Assembly: GCF_902706035.1 (NCBI RefSeq)
Contig: NZ_CACSJA010000002.1
Location: forward strand, 248,001 to 312,000
From: Pantoea sp. 18069
Lineage (GTDB): Bacteria > Pseudomonadota > Gammaproteobacteria > Burkholderiales > Burkholderiaceae_C
Length of the DNA stretch: 64,000 bases
Direction: 5' to 3'
Under the pieces are notes generated by a model, which was not told where the DNA came from, did no database searches, and saw nothing but the letters and a program-made list of their open reading frames with translations. The position numbers were made by a program, and so were the translations under genes. This document shows positions 8,151-17,731 of this stretch, piece after piece. Numbering within the stretch: position 1 is the stretch's first letter; each line of letters begins with the position of its first letter.

Positions 8151-9926
8151 TCAGCCGCCCTGCCCCGGCACTTCAAGTTCCGCCGCAAGCCAGCCGCGCA
8201 GGCTGTTGAGGAATGCCCAGGCCTGCACGCGCGCCAGGTCGTCCAGGCGCAGCACGGCTTCGCTCACGCGCCCCGTGCGCAAGGCGACGGCGCGGCCCAC
8301 GCCGGGCAGCAGGCCGCAGGCCAATGGCGGCGTGATCCAGCGGCCATCGACCAGCGCCGCGATATTGCCGCGCGTGCACTCGGTGATTTCACCCTGCGCG
8401 TTGAACAGCAAGGTATCGAAGACGGCCGGATCGGACGGCGCAAAGGCCTCGTAATGCGCGCGCCGCGTGGTCTTGTAGCGCACGAACTGGCCATGCGCCC
8501 AGCGGTCTTCGAGCGGCGCCGCGGCCAACTGCAGGCGCACCGGCGCGGCCGTGGGCGCACAGGCAAAAGCTTCGGCCGTGGCCTCGCCATGGGCGTCCAG
8601 TTGCAGCCGCACGCGCCACAGCCCGCCCGGATGCGCGGCGGCGACGGCCGCAAGGCTTTGCGCCACGCGCTCGGACCACGGATAGGAAAAATGCGCGGCC
8701 GCGCTCTGCAGGCGCTGCAGGTGCTCTGGCAGGTGGCGCCATGCGCCGCCCTCGAGCGCCAGCGTCTCGAGCAGCGCGAAAGGCGCGCTCGCGCACTCGA
8801 CGAACGCGCTCTTGTGCAGCCATTCGCGCCATTCGCCATCGGCCTGGGCACCCGCCGTGATGCCGCTGCCTATGCCGCAGACGGCCTGCGCGCCGCGCAG
8901 CACCACGGTGCGTATCGGCACATTGAACGTCGCGTGCATGCCGCCGTCGCCCGTGGGCCGCAGCACGCCCAGCGCGCCGCAGTAGACGCCGCGCGGCAGG
9001 GGCTCGAGCGCACGAATCATCTGCATCGCCGCGACCTTGGGCGCGCCGGTGATCGAGCCGCAGGGAAACAGCGCGGCGAACACATCCGCGAGGCGCGTTC
9101 CCGGCCGGGTCGTGGCCTGCACGTCGGACGTCATCTGCCAGACGCTGGGCAGCGCCTGGGTATGGAACAGCCGCGGCACCTTGACGCTGAACGGCTGGGC
9201 AATGCGCGACAGGTCGTTGCGCAGCAGGTCGACGACCATCACGTTCTCGGCACGCTCCTTGGGCGCGCTGCGCAGGCCCTGGGCAAGCGCCGCGTCCTGC
9301 TCGGGCGTGGCGCCGCGCGGCGCCGTGCCTTTCATAGGCCGCGCGAGGATATGCTCGCCATCCCAGTCGAAGAACAGCTCGGGCGACACCGACAGAACCT
9401 GCTCGCGCCCCGTGTCGAGACAGGCCGCGTAGCCCCCGGGCTGGGCGCGCAGCAGCGCGTCGAACAAGGCCTCGGGCCTGCCCTGCAGTTCGCCATGCAG
9501 CGGCGCCGTGTAGTTGACCTGGTAGAACGAGCCATTCGCGATGGCTTCGTGGATACGCGCCATGGCCCCGTCGAAATCCGCGCGCGTGAGGGTGCTGCGC
9601 CAGTCGACGCGCGCCGCGTCGCCGGCCGGCGGTGGCGCTTCATCGCCTTCGCCCCAGGGCAAGGCCTCGGAATAGGCGGCAAACCAGGCCAGCGGGCCAT
9701 CGGCCGCATGCGTGACCAGCGCGGGGTCGAACGCCGCCGCGGCCTCATAGCGCACAAAGCCCACGCACCAGGCGCCGGCGCGCGCGGCGTCCTCGGCCGC
9801 GTCGAGCACGGCGCGCACTTCGTCGGGCGCGCGCGCCGCCCAGACCGTGTGCGGCGTGCCAAAGCGATGCCGCAGGCGCGCATCGGGCGCGCCCTGCGGC
9901 AAGGTGAAATCAATCCGAGTGTCCAT
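8151..9926 (-). CDS. pabB: Aminodeoxychorismate synthase I fused to aminodeoxychorismate lyase (PabB-PabC)
   Basis: This 591-residue two-domain folate enzyme has a chorismate-binding N-terminal domain (about 1-345) with GSFYQVNYT, F-D-W-D-G-E and the signature PCGSITGAPKVAAMQMI. The C-terminal domain (about 360-591) is a fold-type IV PLP enzyme with R-Y-K-T (lysine for PLP), E-C-T-R-G-N-I and PLACGLLPGVGR. Together they would convert chorismate to 4-amino-4-deoxychorismate and then to p-aminobenzoate. The amidotransferase PabA is not adjacent. I chose the ATG at 9926 (MDTRIDF); an in-frame upstream ATG at 9953 adds nine residues of poor character. It converges with the chaperone gene, only 6 bases apart. 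PabB-PabC fusions are common in betaproteobacteria. Confidence 0.94.
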   Translation of the reverse strand: MDTRIDFTLPQGAPDARLRHRFGTPHTVWAARAPDEVRAVLDAAEDAARAGAWCVGFVRYEAAAAFDPALVTHAADGPLAWFAAYSEALPWGEGDEAPPPAGDAARVDWRSTLTRADFDGAMARIHEAIANGSFYQVNYTAPLHGELQGRPEALFDALLRAQPGGYAACLDTGREQVLSVSPELFFDWDGEHILARPMKGTAPRGATPEQDAALAQGLRSAPKERAENVMVVDLLRNDLSRIAQPFSVKVPRLFHTQALPSVWQMTSDVQATTRPGTRLADVFAALFPCGSITGAPKVAAMQMIRALEPLPRGVYCGALGVLRPTGDGGMHATFNVPIRTVVLRGAQAVCGIGSGITAGAQADGEWREWLHKSAFVECASAPFALLETLALEGGAWRHLPEHLQRLQSAAAHFSYPWSERVAQSLAAVAAAHPGGLWRVRLQLDAHGEATAEAFACAPTAAPVRLQLAAAPLEDRWAHGQFVRYKTTRRAHYEAFAPSDPAVFDTLLFNAQGEITECTRGNIAALVDGRWITPPLACGLLPGVGRAVALRTGRVSEAVLRLDDLARVQAWAFLNSLRGWLAAELEVPGQGG

Positions 9927-10011
9927 GGTCCAAAGCGCTTTCCGCGCCCGCAAAGCCGGCGCGATCCGCCATCAAAACGGCATTATCCCGCCCGGGCGCA
10001 ACCCACTGTCG

Positions 10012-10029
10012 GCCGGGGCTTGGCCCGGC
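10012..10029 (-). terminator. Hairpin downstream of nadA
   Basis: The inverted repeat GCCGGG-N6-CCCGGC lies 6 bases beyond the nadA stop, between nadA and pabB. It lacks a T-run, so it is at best a weak terminator or a pausing hairpin. Confidence 0.3.
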
Positions 10030-10035
10030 ATGCGC

Positions 10036-11163
10036 TCAGGCCGCGCCCAGATGCGGCACCAGGCCGGCGACCGGCGCACCGCTCTTGAGCGCCGCGGTGA
10101 ACGCCAGCATGCGGTCTATGGGCTGGCGCGCGCGCGGAATCAACGCCGGATCGACGTGGATCGCATTGCGACCGGTCTCGAGCACATCGGCCAGGCCAGC
10201 CAGACCATTCATCGCCATCCACGGGCAGTGGGCGCAGCTCTTGCAGGTCGCGCTGTTGCCGGCCGTCGGCGCCTCGATGAAGCGCTTGTGCGGAAACAGC
10301 GTGCGCAGCTTGTGCAGCATGCCGTTGTCGGTGGCGACGATGAATTCGCTCGCATCCATGTCGCGCGCGGCGTTCAGAATGCCCGAGGTCGAGCCCACGG
10401 CGTCGGCCAGCGCGACCACATCGGCCGGGCTTTCGGGATGCACCAGCACCTTGGCGCGCGGGTGTTCGCGCTTGAGCGCTTCGAGCTCGAAGGCCTTGAA
10501 CTCGTCGTGCACGATGCAGGCGCCGTGCCACATCACCATGTCGGCGCCGGTCTCGCGCTGGATATATCCGCCCAGATGGCGGTCGGGCGCCCAGAGGATC
10601 TTCTGGCCGTCGGCCTTGAGCGCGCGCACGATGTCGAGCGCGCAGCTCGAGGTCACGACCCAGTCGGCACGCGCCTTCACGGCGGCGCTGGTGTTCGCAT
10701 AGACCACGACCGTGCGGTCGGGATGCTGGTCGCAGAACGCGCTGAACGCGTCCACGGGGCAGCCCAGGTCCAGCGAACAGGTCGCGTCCAGATCAGGCAT
10801 CAGCACGGTTTTGTCGGGCGACAGGATCTTGGAAGTTTCGCCCATGAACTTCACGCCCGACACGACCAGCGTCTGCGCCGCATGATCGCGGCCAAAGCGC
10901 GCCATCTCGAGCGAGTCGCTGACCAGGCCGCCGGTTTCCTCGGCCAGGTCCTGCAGGTCCGGGTGCACGTAGAAGTGCGACACCATGACCGCGTTCTTTT
11001 CCTTGAGCAGTGCGCGGATGCGCTCCTTGAGCGCCGCGCGCTCGGCGGGTGCGGGCTCGGCCGGCACCCGCGCCCAGGCATGGCGCGTGGCGCAGACGCC
11101 ACCAACACTGAGCGGCTGCTCGTACTCCACATCCATGCGCGAATCAGCAACAGCGTGGGACAT
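10036..11163 (-). CDS. nadA: Quinolinate synthase
   Basis: This 375-residue enzyme is the usual length for the family. It condenses iminoaspartate with dihydroxyacetone phosphate to quinolinate using a [4Fe-4S] cluster. The three internal repeats are visible, with motifs [33 protein letters not shown] and LVHPESP. Cluster cysteines are in [23 protein letters not shown] and the C-terminal [13 protein letters not shown]. The ATG shares one base with the nadC stop (TAATG), so nadC and nadA form a coupled operon in the order nadC-nadA. Its substrate supplier NadB lies at the left edge of the window. Confidence 0.97.
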   Translation of the reverse strand: MSHAVADSRMDVEYEQPLSVGGVCATRHAWARVPAEPAPAERAALKERIRALLKEKNAVMVSHFYVHPDLQDLAEETGGLVSDSLEMARFGRDHAAQTLVVSGVKFMGETSKILSPDKTVLMPDLDATCSLDLGCPVDAFSAFCDQHPDRTVVVYANTSAAVKARADWVVTSSCALDIVRALKADGQKILWAPDRHLGGYIQRETGADMVMWHGACIVHDEFKAFELEALKREHPRAKVLVHPESPADVVALADAVGSTSGILNAARDMDASEFIVATDNGMLHKLRTLFPHKRFIEAPTAGNSATCKSCAHCPWMAMNGLAGLADVLETGRNAIHVDPALIPRARQPIDRMLAFTAALKSGAPVAGLVPHLGAA

Positions 11164-12020
11164 TACAGTTCCTCCATGCGCATCGAGAAGTCGGTCGCGC
11201 GCACATCCTTGGTCAAACCGCCGATCGAGATGCGGTCCACGCCGGTTTCGGCCAGCGTGCGCAGGCCGGCCAGCGTCACGCCGCCCGAGATCTCGAGCAC
11301 CGCGCGCCCGGCGTTGATCTCCACGGCCGTGCGCAGCATGTCGAGCGGCATGTTGTCGAGCAGCACCATCGTTGCGCCCGCATCGAGCGCCTCGTGCAGC
11401 TCATCGAGGTTCTCGACTTCGATCTCGATGAACGCCGCCGTGCTCGCGACGGCCTGCGCGGCGCTGAGCACGGCCGCGATGCCGCCCGCGGCCGCAATGT
11501 GATTTTCCTTGATCAGCACGGCATCGTGCAAGCCGATGCGGTGGTTGGTGCCGCCACCGCTGTACACCGCGTACTTCTGCGCGAGCCGCAGACCCGGCAG
11601 GGTCTTGCGCGTATCGACGATCTTCGCGCGCGTGCCTGCGACCACGGCCACGTACTCGGCGGTCTTGCTCGCCACGCCCGACAGCAACTGCAGGAAATTC
11701 AAGGCCGTGCGCTCGGCCGACAGCAGCGCGCGCGCCTGGCCTTCAGCTTCCAGCACCAGCGCATTGGGCGCCAGCCGCTGGCCTTCGCGCGCATGCCAGG
11801 TAATCTGCACGCCCGGGTCGAGCGCGCGCAACGCTTCCTCGACCCAGGGTCCTCCGCAGAGAACGGCGCTTTCACGCACGATCACGCGTGCCCGCGCCCG
11901 GCGCGCCGGGTCTATCAGTGCCGCCGTCAGGTCGCCGGCGCCCACATCCTCTTGCAGCGCCAGCGCCACATCGTGGCGGGCCAGTGCGCGGATGGCCTCT
12001 TTGTCGGTCCAGTCATTCAT
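11163..12020 (-). CDS. nadC: Nicotinate-nucleotide pyrophosphorylase (carboxylating)
   Basis: This 285-residue quinolinate phosphoribosyltransferase makes nicotinate mononucleotide from quinolinate and PRPP, the third step of de novo NAD synthesis. Family motifs are present: [15 protein letters not shown] near the N-terminus, [59 protein letters not shown] and [11 protein letters not shown] chose the ATG at 12020 (MNDWTDKE) because it matches family N-termini; in-frame starts at 12041 and 12098 are possible. No strong ribosome site is visible at any of them. It is the first gene of a nadC-nadA operon, with the two coding regions sharing one base. Confidence 0.96.
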   Translation of the reverse strand: MNDWTDKEAIRALARHDVALALQEDVGAGDLTAALIDPARRARARVIVRESAVLCGGPWVEEALRALDPGVQITWHAREGQRLAPNALVLEAEGQARALLSAERTALNFLQLLSGVASKTAEYVAVVAGTRAKIVDTRKTLPGLRLAQKYAVYSGGGTNHRIGLHDAVLIKENHIAAAGGIAAVLSAAQAVASTAAFIEIEVENLDELHEALDAGATMVLLDNMPLDMLRTAVEINAGRAVLEISGGVTLAGLRTLAETGVDRISIGGLTKDVRATDFSMRMEEL

Positions 12021-12110
12021 GGGCCCGAAGTCTAGACGCATAGGGTACTCAGTGCCGAGGAATTTTTGCGCATTTTCAAGCCCGTGGGCAGGCTGCAACG
12101 TTGCCCTCCT

Positions 12111-13031
12111 TCAGGCCGGGGGCAAAAGTCGCCGCGCCAGGGCCGCGGCTTCGTCCTGCAAGGCCTGCAGCAGCGGCTGCACTTCGGGCAGCGCCGGCCG
12201 GTGCAGCGGCAGCAGCGCGTGCACGCGAAACGGAATCGAAAACGCCAGCGGCCGCCACAGCAGCCGTGGGCTCTCGCAGGCCAGGGCCGTGAGCGGGTTG
12301 ACGATGGCCAGCCCCAGGCCCTGCTCGACCATGGCGCAGACCGCGACGGCATTGTGCGTCTGCACGCGCAGCTGGCGCATGACACCGGCCCGGGCAAACA
12401 CCGCGTCGATCTGCCCGCGATAGGGGTCGTCGGCCGACAGGCTGACGAACGGCTGGCCGGCAAAATCCTGCGCCTGCAGCAGCGCGCGCGCGGCCAGCGG
12501 ATGGCCCGCGGGCAGCACGCAGACTTCGTCGAGCGCGAGCAGAGGCAAGGCCTGCGTGCCCGCGGGCGCCGTTTCGTGTTCGCTCAGGCCCAGGTCGAAG
12601 CGCTGCGCGGCCATCCACTCCTCGAGCAGCGGCGACTCCTGCGGCGTGACCGCGAGCCTGGCCTGCGGGTAATGCGCGAGCAGGCGTGCGGCCGCGCCGG
12701 GCAGCAGCGCATGGCTGAGCGCCGGCAGGCACAGCACGCTGATCTGCGCCTCCTCGGCCCTGCCCAGCGCCAGCGCCTTGTCGACCACGCGTTCTAGCCC
12801 CTGCCACGAGCGCTGGACTTCGTCCCACAGCGCGAGCGCGCGCGCGTTGGGCCGCAGCCGTCCCTGGCTGCGCGCAAACAGCGCATAGCCGAGCAGCTGC
12901 TCCAGGCGCGCCAGTTCGCGGCTTACCGTGGGCTGCGAACTCGCGAGCAGCGCCGCCGCGCCCGTGGCGCTGCCCGTGGTCATGACCGCGCGAAAGACTT
13001 CGATATGGCGATGGGTGATGCGGGTGGTCAT
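12111..13031 (-). CDS. lysR: LysR-family regulator divergent from lysA
   Basis: This 306-residue LysR-type regulator has an N-terminal winged helix-turn-helix (about residues 4-62: HRHIEVFRAVMTTGSATGAA then SQPTVSRELARLEQLLG) and a C-terminal periplasmic-binding-protein-like effector domain. It is transcribed away from lysA with 137 bases between starts, the E. coli lysR-lysA arrangement, and the wHTH resembles the LysR/NocR branch. It is therefore likely the activator of diaminopimelate decarboxylase, probably modulated by diaminopimelate or lysine; that is inference from context. The ATG at 13031 gives the expected start (MTTRITHRHIEVF). Confidence 0.88.
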   Translation of the reverse strand: MTTRITHRHIEVFRAVMTTGSATGAAALLASSQPTVSRELARLEQLLGYALFARSQGRLRPNARALALWDEVQRSWQGLERVVDKALALGRAEEAQISVLCLPALSHALLPGAAARLLAHYPQARLAVTPQESPLLEEWMAAQRFDLGLSEHETAPAGTQALPLLALDEVCVLPAGHPLAARALLQAQDFAGQPFVSLSADDPYRGQIDAVFARAGVMRQLRVQTHNAVAVCAMVEQGLGLAIVNPLTALACESPRLLWRPLAFSIPFRVHALLPLHRPALPEVQPLLQALQDEAAALARRLLPPA

Positions 13032-13168
13032 GAACCAAGCATATCGAAAATGAATGGCATGGGTAAAACAAAGCATTGGACGGCATGAACAGACACGCGC
13101 ATGATGGCGGCCATTTCGCAGGAACCTGTCCTGCGCCCCTCCCCCTTTTCGCCTCTGGCCGCACTGCA
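13032..13168. promoter_or_regulatory. lysR-lysA divergent control region
   Basis: These 137 bases separate the two divergent starts. The stretch 13035-13075 is conspicuously AT-richer than its surroundings and includes CATATCGAAAATG (13040-13052), an imperfect dyad with CAT/ATG ends. LysR-type regulators normally bind T-N11-A dyads in such regions, so this is the best candidate operator area. The exact site is not resolved. Confidence 0.5.
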
Positions 13169-14413
13169 ATGACCTGCCCTTTCACTTCCGCCCAACTGTG
13201 GTCGCTGGCCGACCAATACGGCACGCCGCTGTGGGTCTATGACGCGGCCACCATACGCGCACGCATTGCCGAGCTGTCGCGCTTCGACACCATCCGCTTC
13301 GCGCAGAAGGCCTGCTCCAACATCCACATCCTCCAGCTGATGCGCGAACAGGGCGTGAAGGTCGACGCGGTCTCGCGCGGTGAAATCGAGCGCGCGCTCG
13401 CCGCGGGCTACCGCCCCGGCGGCGCACATGCCGAAATCGTCTTCACCGCCGACGTGATGGACGAAGCCACGCTGGCCACGGTCGTCGAACACCAGGTGCC
13501 GGTGAACGCGGGCTCGATCGACATGCTGCACCAGCTGGCCGCGGCCTCGCCGGGCCATGCGGTCTGGCTGCGCATCAACCCAGGCTTTGGCCATGGCCAC
13601 AGCAACAAGACCAATACCGGCGGCGAGCACAGCAAGCACGGCATCTGGCACACCGACCTGCTCGCGGCGCTGGCCGCGATCCGCGCCGGGGGCCTGCACC
13701 TGGCCGGCCTGCACATGCACATCGGCTCGGGCGTGGACTACGGCCATCTGTCGGAAGTCTGCGGTGCCATGGTCCAGCTGGTGCAGACCACCAAGGATGC
13801 GGGACACGACCTCGAAGCGATCTCGGCCGGCGGCGGCCTGTCGATTCCCTACCGCGCAGGCGAGCCGGTGATAGACACCGCCCACTACCACGGCCTGTGG
13901 GATGCGGCGCGCAAGCAGGCCGAGGCCATTGTCGGCCACGCGCTGGGCCTCGAAATCGAGCCGGGCCGCTTCCTGGTCGCCGAATCGGGCGTGCTGCTGG
14001 GCACGGTGCGCGCGACCAAGGACGCGGGCAGCAACCACTTCGTGCTGGTCGACACGGGCTTCAACGAACTCATGCGCCCGTCGATGTACGGCAGCTTCCA
14101 CGCAATGCACATCGAGCGGCGCGACGGCGCGAGCCTGCCCGCGCGCGACAGCGTGGTCGCGGGCCCGCTGTGCGAATCGGGCGACGTGTTCACCCAGGGA
14201 GACGGCGGCGTGGTGCTGCCGCGCTCGCTGGCCGGCGCGACCGTGGGTGACCTGCTGGTGATCCACGACACCGGCGCCTATGGCGCGTCCATGTCGAGCA
14301 ACTACAACACCCGCCCCCTGGCCGCCGAAGTACTGGTCGATGGCGAACGCGTGCAACTGATCCGCCGCCGGCAGACGGTGGAGCAATTGCTGGCGCTGGA
14401 ATTGGGGCTTTAA
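13169..14413 (+). CDS. lysA: Diaminopimelate decarboxylase
   Basis: This 414-residue PLP enzyme makes L-lysine from meso-diaminopimelate. It belongs to the fold-type III (alanine racemase-like) family. The PLP lysine is in FAQKACSN. The phosphate-binding glycine stretch is GGGLSIPYR, and the active-site cysteine region is LCESGDVFTQ. INPGFGHGHSNKTNTGG is the family's substrate-side motif. The length matches E. coli LysA, consistent with a stand-alone, LysR-regulated gene rather than the dapF-linked type. The ATG at 13169 is preferred; an in-frame ATG at 13076 would overlap the control region. A GC-rich spacer separates it from convergent gpsA. Confidence 0.96.
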   Translation: MTCPFTSAQLWSLADQYGTPLWVYDAATIRARIAELSRFDTIRFAQKACSNIHILQLMREQGVKVDAVSRGEIERALAAGYRPGGAHAEIVFTADVMDEATLATVVEHQVPVNAGSIDMLHQLAAASPGHAVWLRINPGFGHGHSNKTNTGGEHSKHGIWHTDLLAALAAIRAGGLHLAGLHMHIGSGVDYGHLSEVCGAMVQLVQTTKDAGHDLEAISAGGGLSIPYRAGEPVIDTAHYHGLWDAARKQAEAIVGHALGLEIEPGRFLVAESGVLLGTVRATKDAGSNHFVLVDTGFNELMRPSMYGSFHAMHIERRDGASLPARDSVVAGPLCESGDVFTQGDGGVVLPRSLAGATVGDLLVIHDTGAYGASMSSNYNTRPLAAEVLVDGERVQLIRRRQTVEQLLALELGL

Positions 14414-14544
14414 GCCAGGCCTTGGAACGCACCTGACCTTCGAGAGCGTGAGCGCCCTGCATAACAGAGCGTCTCAGGAGGGCTCCTTCGGGGGGCGTCG
14501 CCCCTCAACGCAGCTACGCTCAGCGAGCAAGCGTGGGGGCCTAT
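14414..14544. other. Convergent lysA/gpsA spacer with small GC hairpin
   Basis: These 131 bases lie between two convergent genes and must hold both transcript ends. The clearest structure is GGGGC-GTC-GCCCC (14492-14504). No good T-run follows on either strand. The flanks (GGAGGGCTCCTTCGGGG) resemble degenerate fragments of the short GC-rich dispersed repeats common in Comamonadaceae. No gene is seen. Confidence 0.4.
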
Positions 14545-15546
14545 TTACTCTTCCCGCGGATCCCTTGCCATCAGCGACTGCACGGCCTCGCTGACATGCA
14601 ACTTGCCATCGAGCAAGGCCACCACGGTTTCCGTGATCGGCATGTCGACACCCAGCAACTGCGCGCGCTGCAAGACGGTGCGTGCGCTGTAGACGCCTTC
14701 GGCCACATGGCCCAGGGACTGCACGGCCTGGTCCAGCGTCTGGCCCTGGGCCAGCAGCAGGCCGACCTTGCGGTTGCGTGACAGGTCGCCCGTGGCCGTG
14801 AGCACCAGGTCGCCGAGGCCGGACAGGCCCATGAAGGTCTTTTCCGCCGCGCCCAGCGCCAGGCCCAGGCGGGTCATTTCGGCCAGGCCGCGCGTGATGA
14901 GGGCCGCGCGCGCGTTGAGCCCGAGCTGCAGGCCGTCGCACAGGCCGGTGGCAATCGCCAGCACGTTCTTCACCGCGCCGCCGACTTCGACACCGACGAT
15001 GTCGGTGCTTGCATAGACGCGCACATGGCTGCTGTGGAATGCGGCGACCAGCGCTTCGCTGACCTGCGGATGGCTGCTGGCCGCGACCAGCGCCGTGGGC
15101 TGCTGGCGCGCGACTTCGAGCGCAAAGCTCGGTCCGCTGAACACGCCCGCGCGCAGCTGGGGCGCGACGGCCGCGCAGACTTCATGCGCCATCAGCCCGG
15201 CAGCGCCGGACCGGGAGGCGGCCTCGAAGCCCTTGCTGAGCCAGGCCACGGGCGCCGGGCTCAGGGCCAGGCGCTGCAGCCATTCGCGCAGCGCCGCCAT
15301 CGGCGTGGCGACGATGATCAATTCGGCCTGGGCCACGGCCGCCATGATGTCGCCATCGATGACCGTGAGCCGGGCAGGGAAAGCAATGCCGGCGAGATAG
15401 CGCGTGTTTTCGCGCGCCGTGCGCATGGCCTGGGCCTGGGCCGGGTCGCGCGCCCACAGCTGTACCGCATGGCCCGCGGGATGCGCGGCGGCGCTCATGG
15501 CCAGCGCCGTGCCCCAGGCTCCGGCACCGATGACGAGAATGTTCAT
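14545..15546 (-). CDS. gpsA: Glycerol-3-phosphate dehydrogenase [NAD(P)+]
   Basis: This 333-residue soluble enzyme reduces dihydroxyacetone phosphate to sn-glycerol 3-phosphate for phospholipid synthesis. The N-terminal dinucleotide site is [12 protein letters not shown]. Catalytic and binding residues lie in [36 protein letters not shown] (catalytic lysine) and [11 protein letters not shown]. The ATG at 15546 begins MNILVIGAG and is clearly right; the open frame extends 12 codons upstream. It sits 52 bases downstream of secB on the same strand, the usual betaproteobacterial secB-gpsA order, so it is probably the last gene of that operon. Confidence 0.97.
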   Translation of the reverse strand: MNILVIGAGAWGTALAMSAAAHPAGHAVQLWARDPAQAQAMRTARENTRYLAGIAFPARLTVIDGDIMAAVAQAELIIVATPMAALREWLQRLALSPAPVAWLSKGFEAASRSGAAGLMAHEVCAAVAPQLRAGVFSGPSFALEVARQQPTALVAASSHPQVSEALVAAFHSSHVRVYASTDIVGVEVGGAVKNVLAIATGLCDGLQLGLNARAALITRGLAEMTRLGLALGAAEKTFMGLSGLGDLVLTATGDLSRNRKVGLLLAQGQTLDQAVQSLGHVAEGVYSARTVLQRAQLLGVDMPITETVVALLDGKLHVSEAVQSLMARDPREE

Positions 15547-15598
15547 GGCGTGCAGCGAGGGTCGGGCAGCGCAGCGCCGCACGCCCCCCGGGGGCAGC

Positions 15599-16066
15599 TT
15601 ATTGCAGGGAGGGGTTGGGGTTGGCTTCCTGGGCAGCCGCGGCCTGGGCCTGCTGCTGCTCGTACATCGCCTGGAAGTTGATTTCGGCGAGGTGCACGGG
15701 CGGGAAGCCGGCGCGGGTCACCACGTCGGCCACGTTGCCGCGCAGGTAGGGATAGATGATCTGCGGGCAGGCGATGCCGATCACGGCGCCCATCTGGTCT
15801 TCCGGCAGGTTGCGGATCTCGAAGATGCCGGCTTGCTTGGCTTCGACCAGGAACACGGTCTTGTCCTGGATCTTGGTCTGCACCGTCGCGGTCACCGCGA
15901 CTTCGTAGACGCCTTCGGCCACGGGAGTGGCTTCAACACCGAGCTGGATGTCGACGCTGGGCTGCTCCTGCTCGAGCAGGATCGCGGGCGAATTGGGCTG
16001 CTCAAGCGACAAATCCTTGAGGTAAACGCGCTGAATCTGGAATACGGGATTTTCTTGGTCTGCCAT
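15599..16066 (-). CDS. secB: Protein-export chaperone SecB
   Basis: This 155-residue acidic cytosolic chaperone forms tetramers that hold preproteins unfolded and deliver them to SecA. Hallmarks are [18 protein letters not shown] near the N-terminus, the strand [23 protein letters not shown], and the SecA-contact segment [29 protein letters not shown]. The start [10 protein letters not shown] at 16066 is the family start; an earlier in-frame ATG at 16084 is less likely. A terminator-like hairpin for grxC lies upstream, so secB may have its own promoter. Confidence 0.97.
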   Translation of the reverse strand: MADQENPVFQIQRVYLKDLSLEQPNSPAILLEQEQPSVDIQLGVEATPVAEGVYEVAVTATVQTKIQDKTVFLVEAKQAGIFEIRNLPEDQMGAVIGIACPQIIYPYLRGNVADVVTRAGFPPVHLAEINFQAMYEQQQAQAAAAQEANPNPSLQ

Positions 16067-16100
16067 GGCGTCGGTCTTTCTCACTTAAACGAACCGGAAT

Positions 16101-16139
16101 CAAAACAAAGCCCGCCCGGGAGACGCTCCCGCAGCAGGC
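16101..16139 (-). terminator. Intrinsic terminator after grxC
   Basis: On the minus strand GGGAG-CGT-CTCCC, extended by partially paired GC arms, is followed directly by GGGCTTTGTTTTG. It lies about 45 bases beyond the grxC stop and before secB, so it probably ends or attenuates the grxC transcript. Confidence 0.6.
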
Positions 16140-16184
16140 ACTTGGGAAAAGCATTATGCAGCCGCGGGCGATCTGCGCAGGCGA

Positions 16185-16442
16185 TCAGGCCGCGAGCAGG
16201 GGCTGCAGGCCGCCCTGGGCATCGAGCGCGATCAGGTCGTCACAGCCGCCCACGTGGGTCTCGCCAATGAAGATCTGCGGCACCGTGCGACGGCCCGTGG
16301 TCTGCATCATGTGGTCACGCGCGACCGGGTCCAGATCGATACGGATTTCCTCGATCTGCTCCACACCCTTGGACTTCAGAATCTGCTTTGCACGAATGCA
16401 GTATGGGCAGACAGCGGTGGTGTACATCTTCACAGCTTGCAT
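16185..16442 (-). CDS. grxC: Glutaredoxin 3
   Basis: This 85-residue glutaredoxin has the dithiol active site C-P-Y-C (residues 13-16, after V-K-M-Y-T-T-A-V) and the glutathione-binding segments TVPQIFIGETHVGGCDDL. It reduces protein and glutathione-mixed disulfides with glutathione as donor. The ATG at 16442 (MQAVKMYTT) is taken as the start; an ATG six codons upstream is possible. It lies between a membrane rhodanese and secB, the standard betaproteobacterial order. Confidence 0.96.
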   Translation of the reverse strand: MQAVKMYTTAVCPYCIRAKQILKSKGVEQIEEIRIDLDPVARDHMMQTTGRRTVPQIFIGETHVGGCDDLIALDAQGGLQPLLAA

Positions 16443-16490
16443 CAGGCGTTCTTTCTTCAAAGGGGGACAATGTCCACAGATGGGGGTGCT

Positions 16491-16898
16491 TCAGCCTTTT
16501 TCAACCGGCAGGTTGGCTTCGCGCCAGGCTTTCATGCCGCCCGCGAGGGCCTGGGCCCTGGGGTAGCCGAGCTTCCTGGCGATGCCTTCGGCGCGCTGGG
16601 CGCGCGGGCCCCTGGCGCAGACCAGGATCACCGGCAAGGCCTTGTTCTTCACGACGCTGGGCAGGCGCTCCTGCAGCTCGCCCAGGGGCACGTTGCGCGA
16701 ACCGTTCACATGGCCTGCGGCAAATTCCTCAGGCTCGCAGACATCGATCACCACGGCCTTCTCGCGGTTGATCAGTTGCACCGCATTCGCGGCCGAAAGC
16801 GTGCCGCCCGTGCCGCCTTTGAGCACGGGCAGGAGCAGCATTGCGCCGGAAGCCAGCGCGAGCAAAATTAAATACCAGTTATCGATGATGAAATTCAC
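16491..16898 (-). CDS. Membrane-anchored rhodanese-like protein
   Basis: This 135-residue protein has one N-terminal transmembrane helix (about residues 8-27, WYLILLALASGAMLLLPVL) and a single rhodanese domain. The persulfide cysteine lies in the active loop C-A-R-G-P-R (about residues 94-99), and the CH2-type motif GGMKAWREANLPV ends the domain. It resembles E. coli YibN, which is found in the same grxC-secB-gpsA neighbourhood. It probably handles sulfane sulfur at the inner membrane; the physiological acceptor is unknown. It is divergent from gpmA. Confidence 0.9.
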   Translation of the reverse strand: MNFIIDNWYLILLALASGAMLLLPVLKGGTGGTLSAANAVQLINREKAVVIDVCEPEEFAAGHVNGSRNVPLGELQERLPSVVKNKALPVILVCARGPRAQRAEGIARKLGYPRAQALAGGMKAWREANLPVEKG

Positions 16899-16906
16899 GT
16901 CATTCC

Positions 16907-16936
16907 TTGGGTTGGCAAACAGGTCAATTTTAGAAT
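16907..16936 (+). promoter_or_regulatory. Candidate sigma-70 promoter for gpmA
   Basis: TTGGGT (16907-16912) and TAGAAT (16931-16936) are separated by 18 bases and lie about 50 bases upstream of the gpmA ATG in an unusually AT-rich patch. The match is moderate and was read by eye only. Confidence 0.4.
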
Positions 16937-16987
16937 GGCAGTCTTTGACCTCCCGTCATCTCCTGCTTTGTTGTCTTAAGGGACCCC

Positions 16988-17731
16988 ATGTTCAAGCTCG
17001 TTCTGATACGCCACGGTGAATCCACCTGGAACCTTGAAAACCGCTTCACCGGCTGGACCGATGTGGATTTGACGCCCACCGGCGTGGAACAGGCGAAGAA
17101 CGCCGGCCGCCTGCTCAAGGCCGAAGGCTATGACTTCGATGTCGCCTATACCAGCGTGCTCAAGCGCGCCACACGCACCCTCTGGCATACCCTGGACGAA
17201 ATGGACCGTACCTGGCTGCCCGTGGTCCACAGCTGGCGCCTCAACGAACGCCATTATGGCGGCCTGCAAGGCCTCAACAAGGCCGACATGGCCAAGCAGT
17301 ACGGCGACGCGCAGGTGCTGCAATGGCGCCGCAGCTACGACATTCCGCCGCCGGCGCTCGAGCCCACCGATGCACGCAGCGAGCGCGGCGATCTGCGCTA
17401 CGCCAAGCTGCAGCCCGAGCAGATTCCGCTGACCGAATGCCTCAAGGACACCGTCGCCCGCGTCATTCCGTTCTGGGACGAAGCGATGGCACCCGCCATC
17501 CTGGCAGGCAAGCGTGTCGTGGTCGCCGCGCACGGCAACTCGATCCGCGCCCTGATCAAGTACCTCGACAACATCTCCGACGACGAAATCGTCGGCGTGA
17601 ACGTGCCCAACGGCATTCCGCTGGTGTATGAGCTCGATGCCAACCTCAAGCCCCTGCGCAAATACTACCTGGGCGACGCCGAAGCCGCAGCCAGGGCCGC
17701 TGCCGCCGTGGCTGCGCAAGGCAAAGCCTGA
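16988..17731 (+). CDS. gpmA: 2,3-bisphosphoglycerate-dependent phosphoglycerate mutase
   Basis: This 247-residue glycolytic enzyme interconverts 3- and 2-phosphoglycerate. It has the histidine phosphatase motif LIRHGES (phosphohistidine at His-9), [15 protein letters not shown], the substrate segment [16 protein letters not shown], and the second catalytic histidine in [16 protein letters not shown]. The length fits the dPGM family. A short Ala-rich tail follows the catalytic fold. GGGA precedes the ATG closely. It is transcribed away from the rhodanese gene, with a candidate promoter between them. Confidence 0.97.
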   Translation: MFKLVLIRHGESTWNLENRFTGWTDVDLTPTGVEQAKNAGRLLKAEGYDFDVAYTSVLKRATRTLWHTLDEMDRTWLPVVHSWRLNERHYGGLQGLNKADMAKQYGDAQVLQWRRSYDIPPPALEPTDARSERGDLRYAKLQPEQIPLTECLKDTVARVIPFWDEAMAPAILAGKRVVVAAHGNSIRALIKYLDNISDDEIVGVNVPNGIPLVYELDANLKPLRKYYLGDAEAAARAAAAVAAQGKA

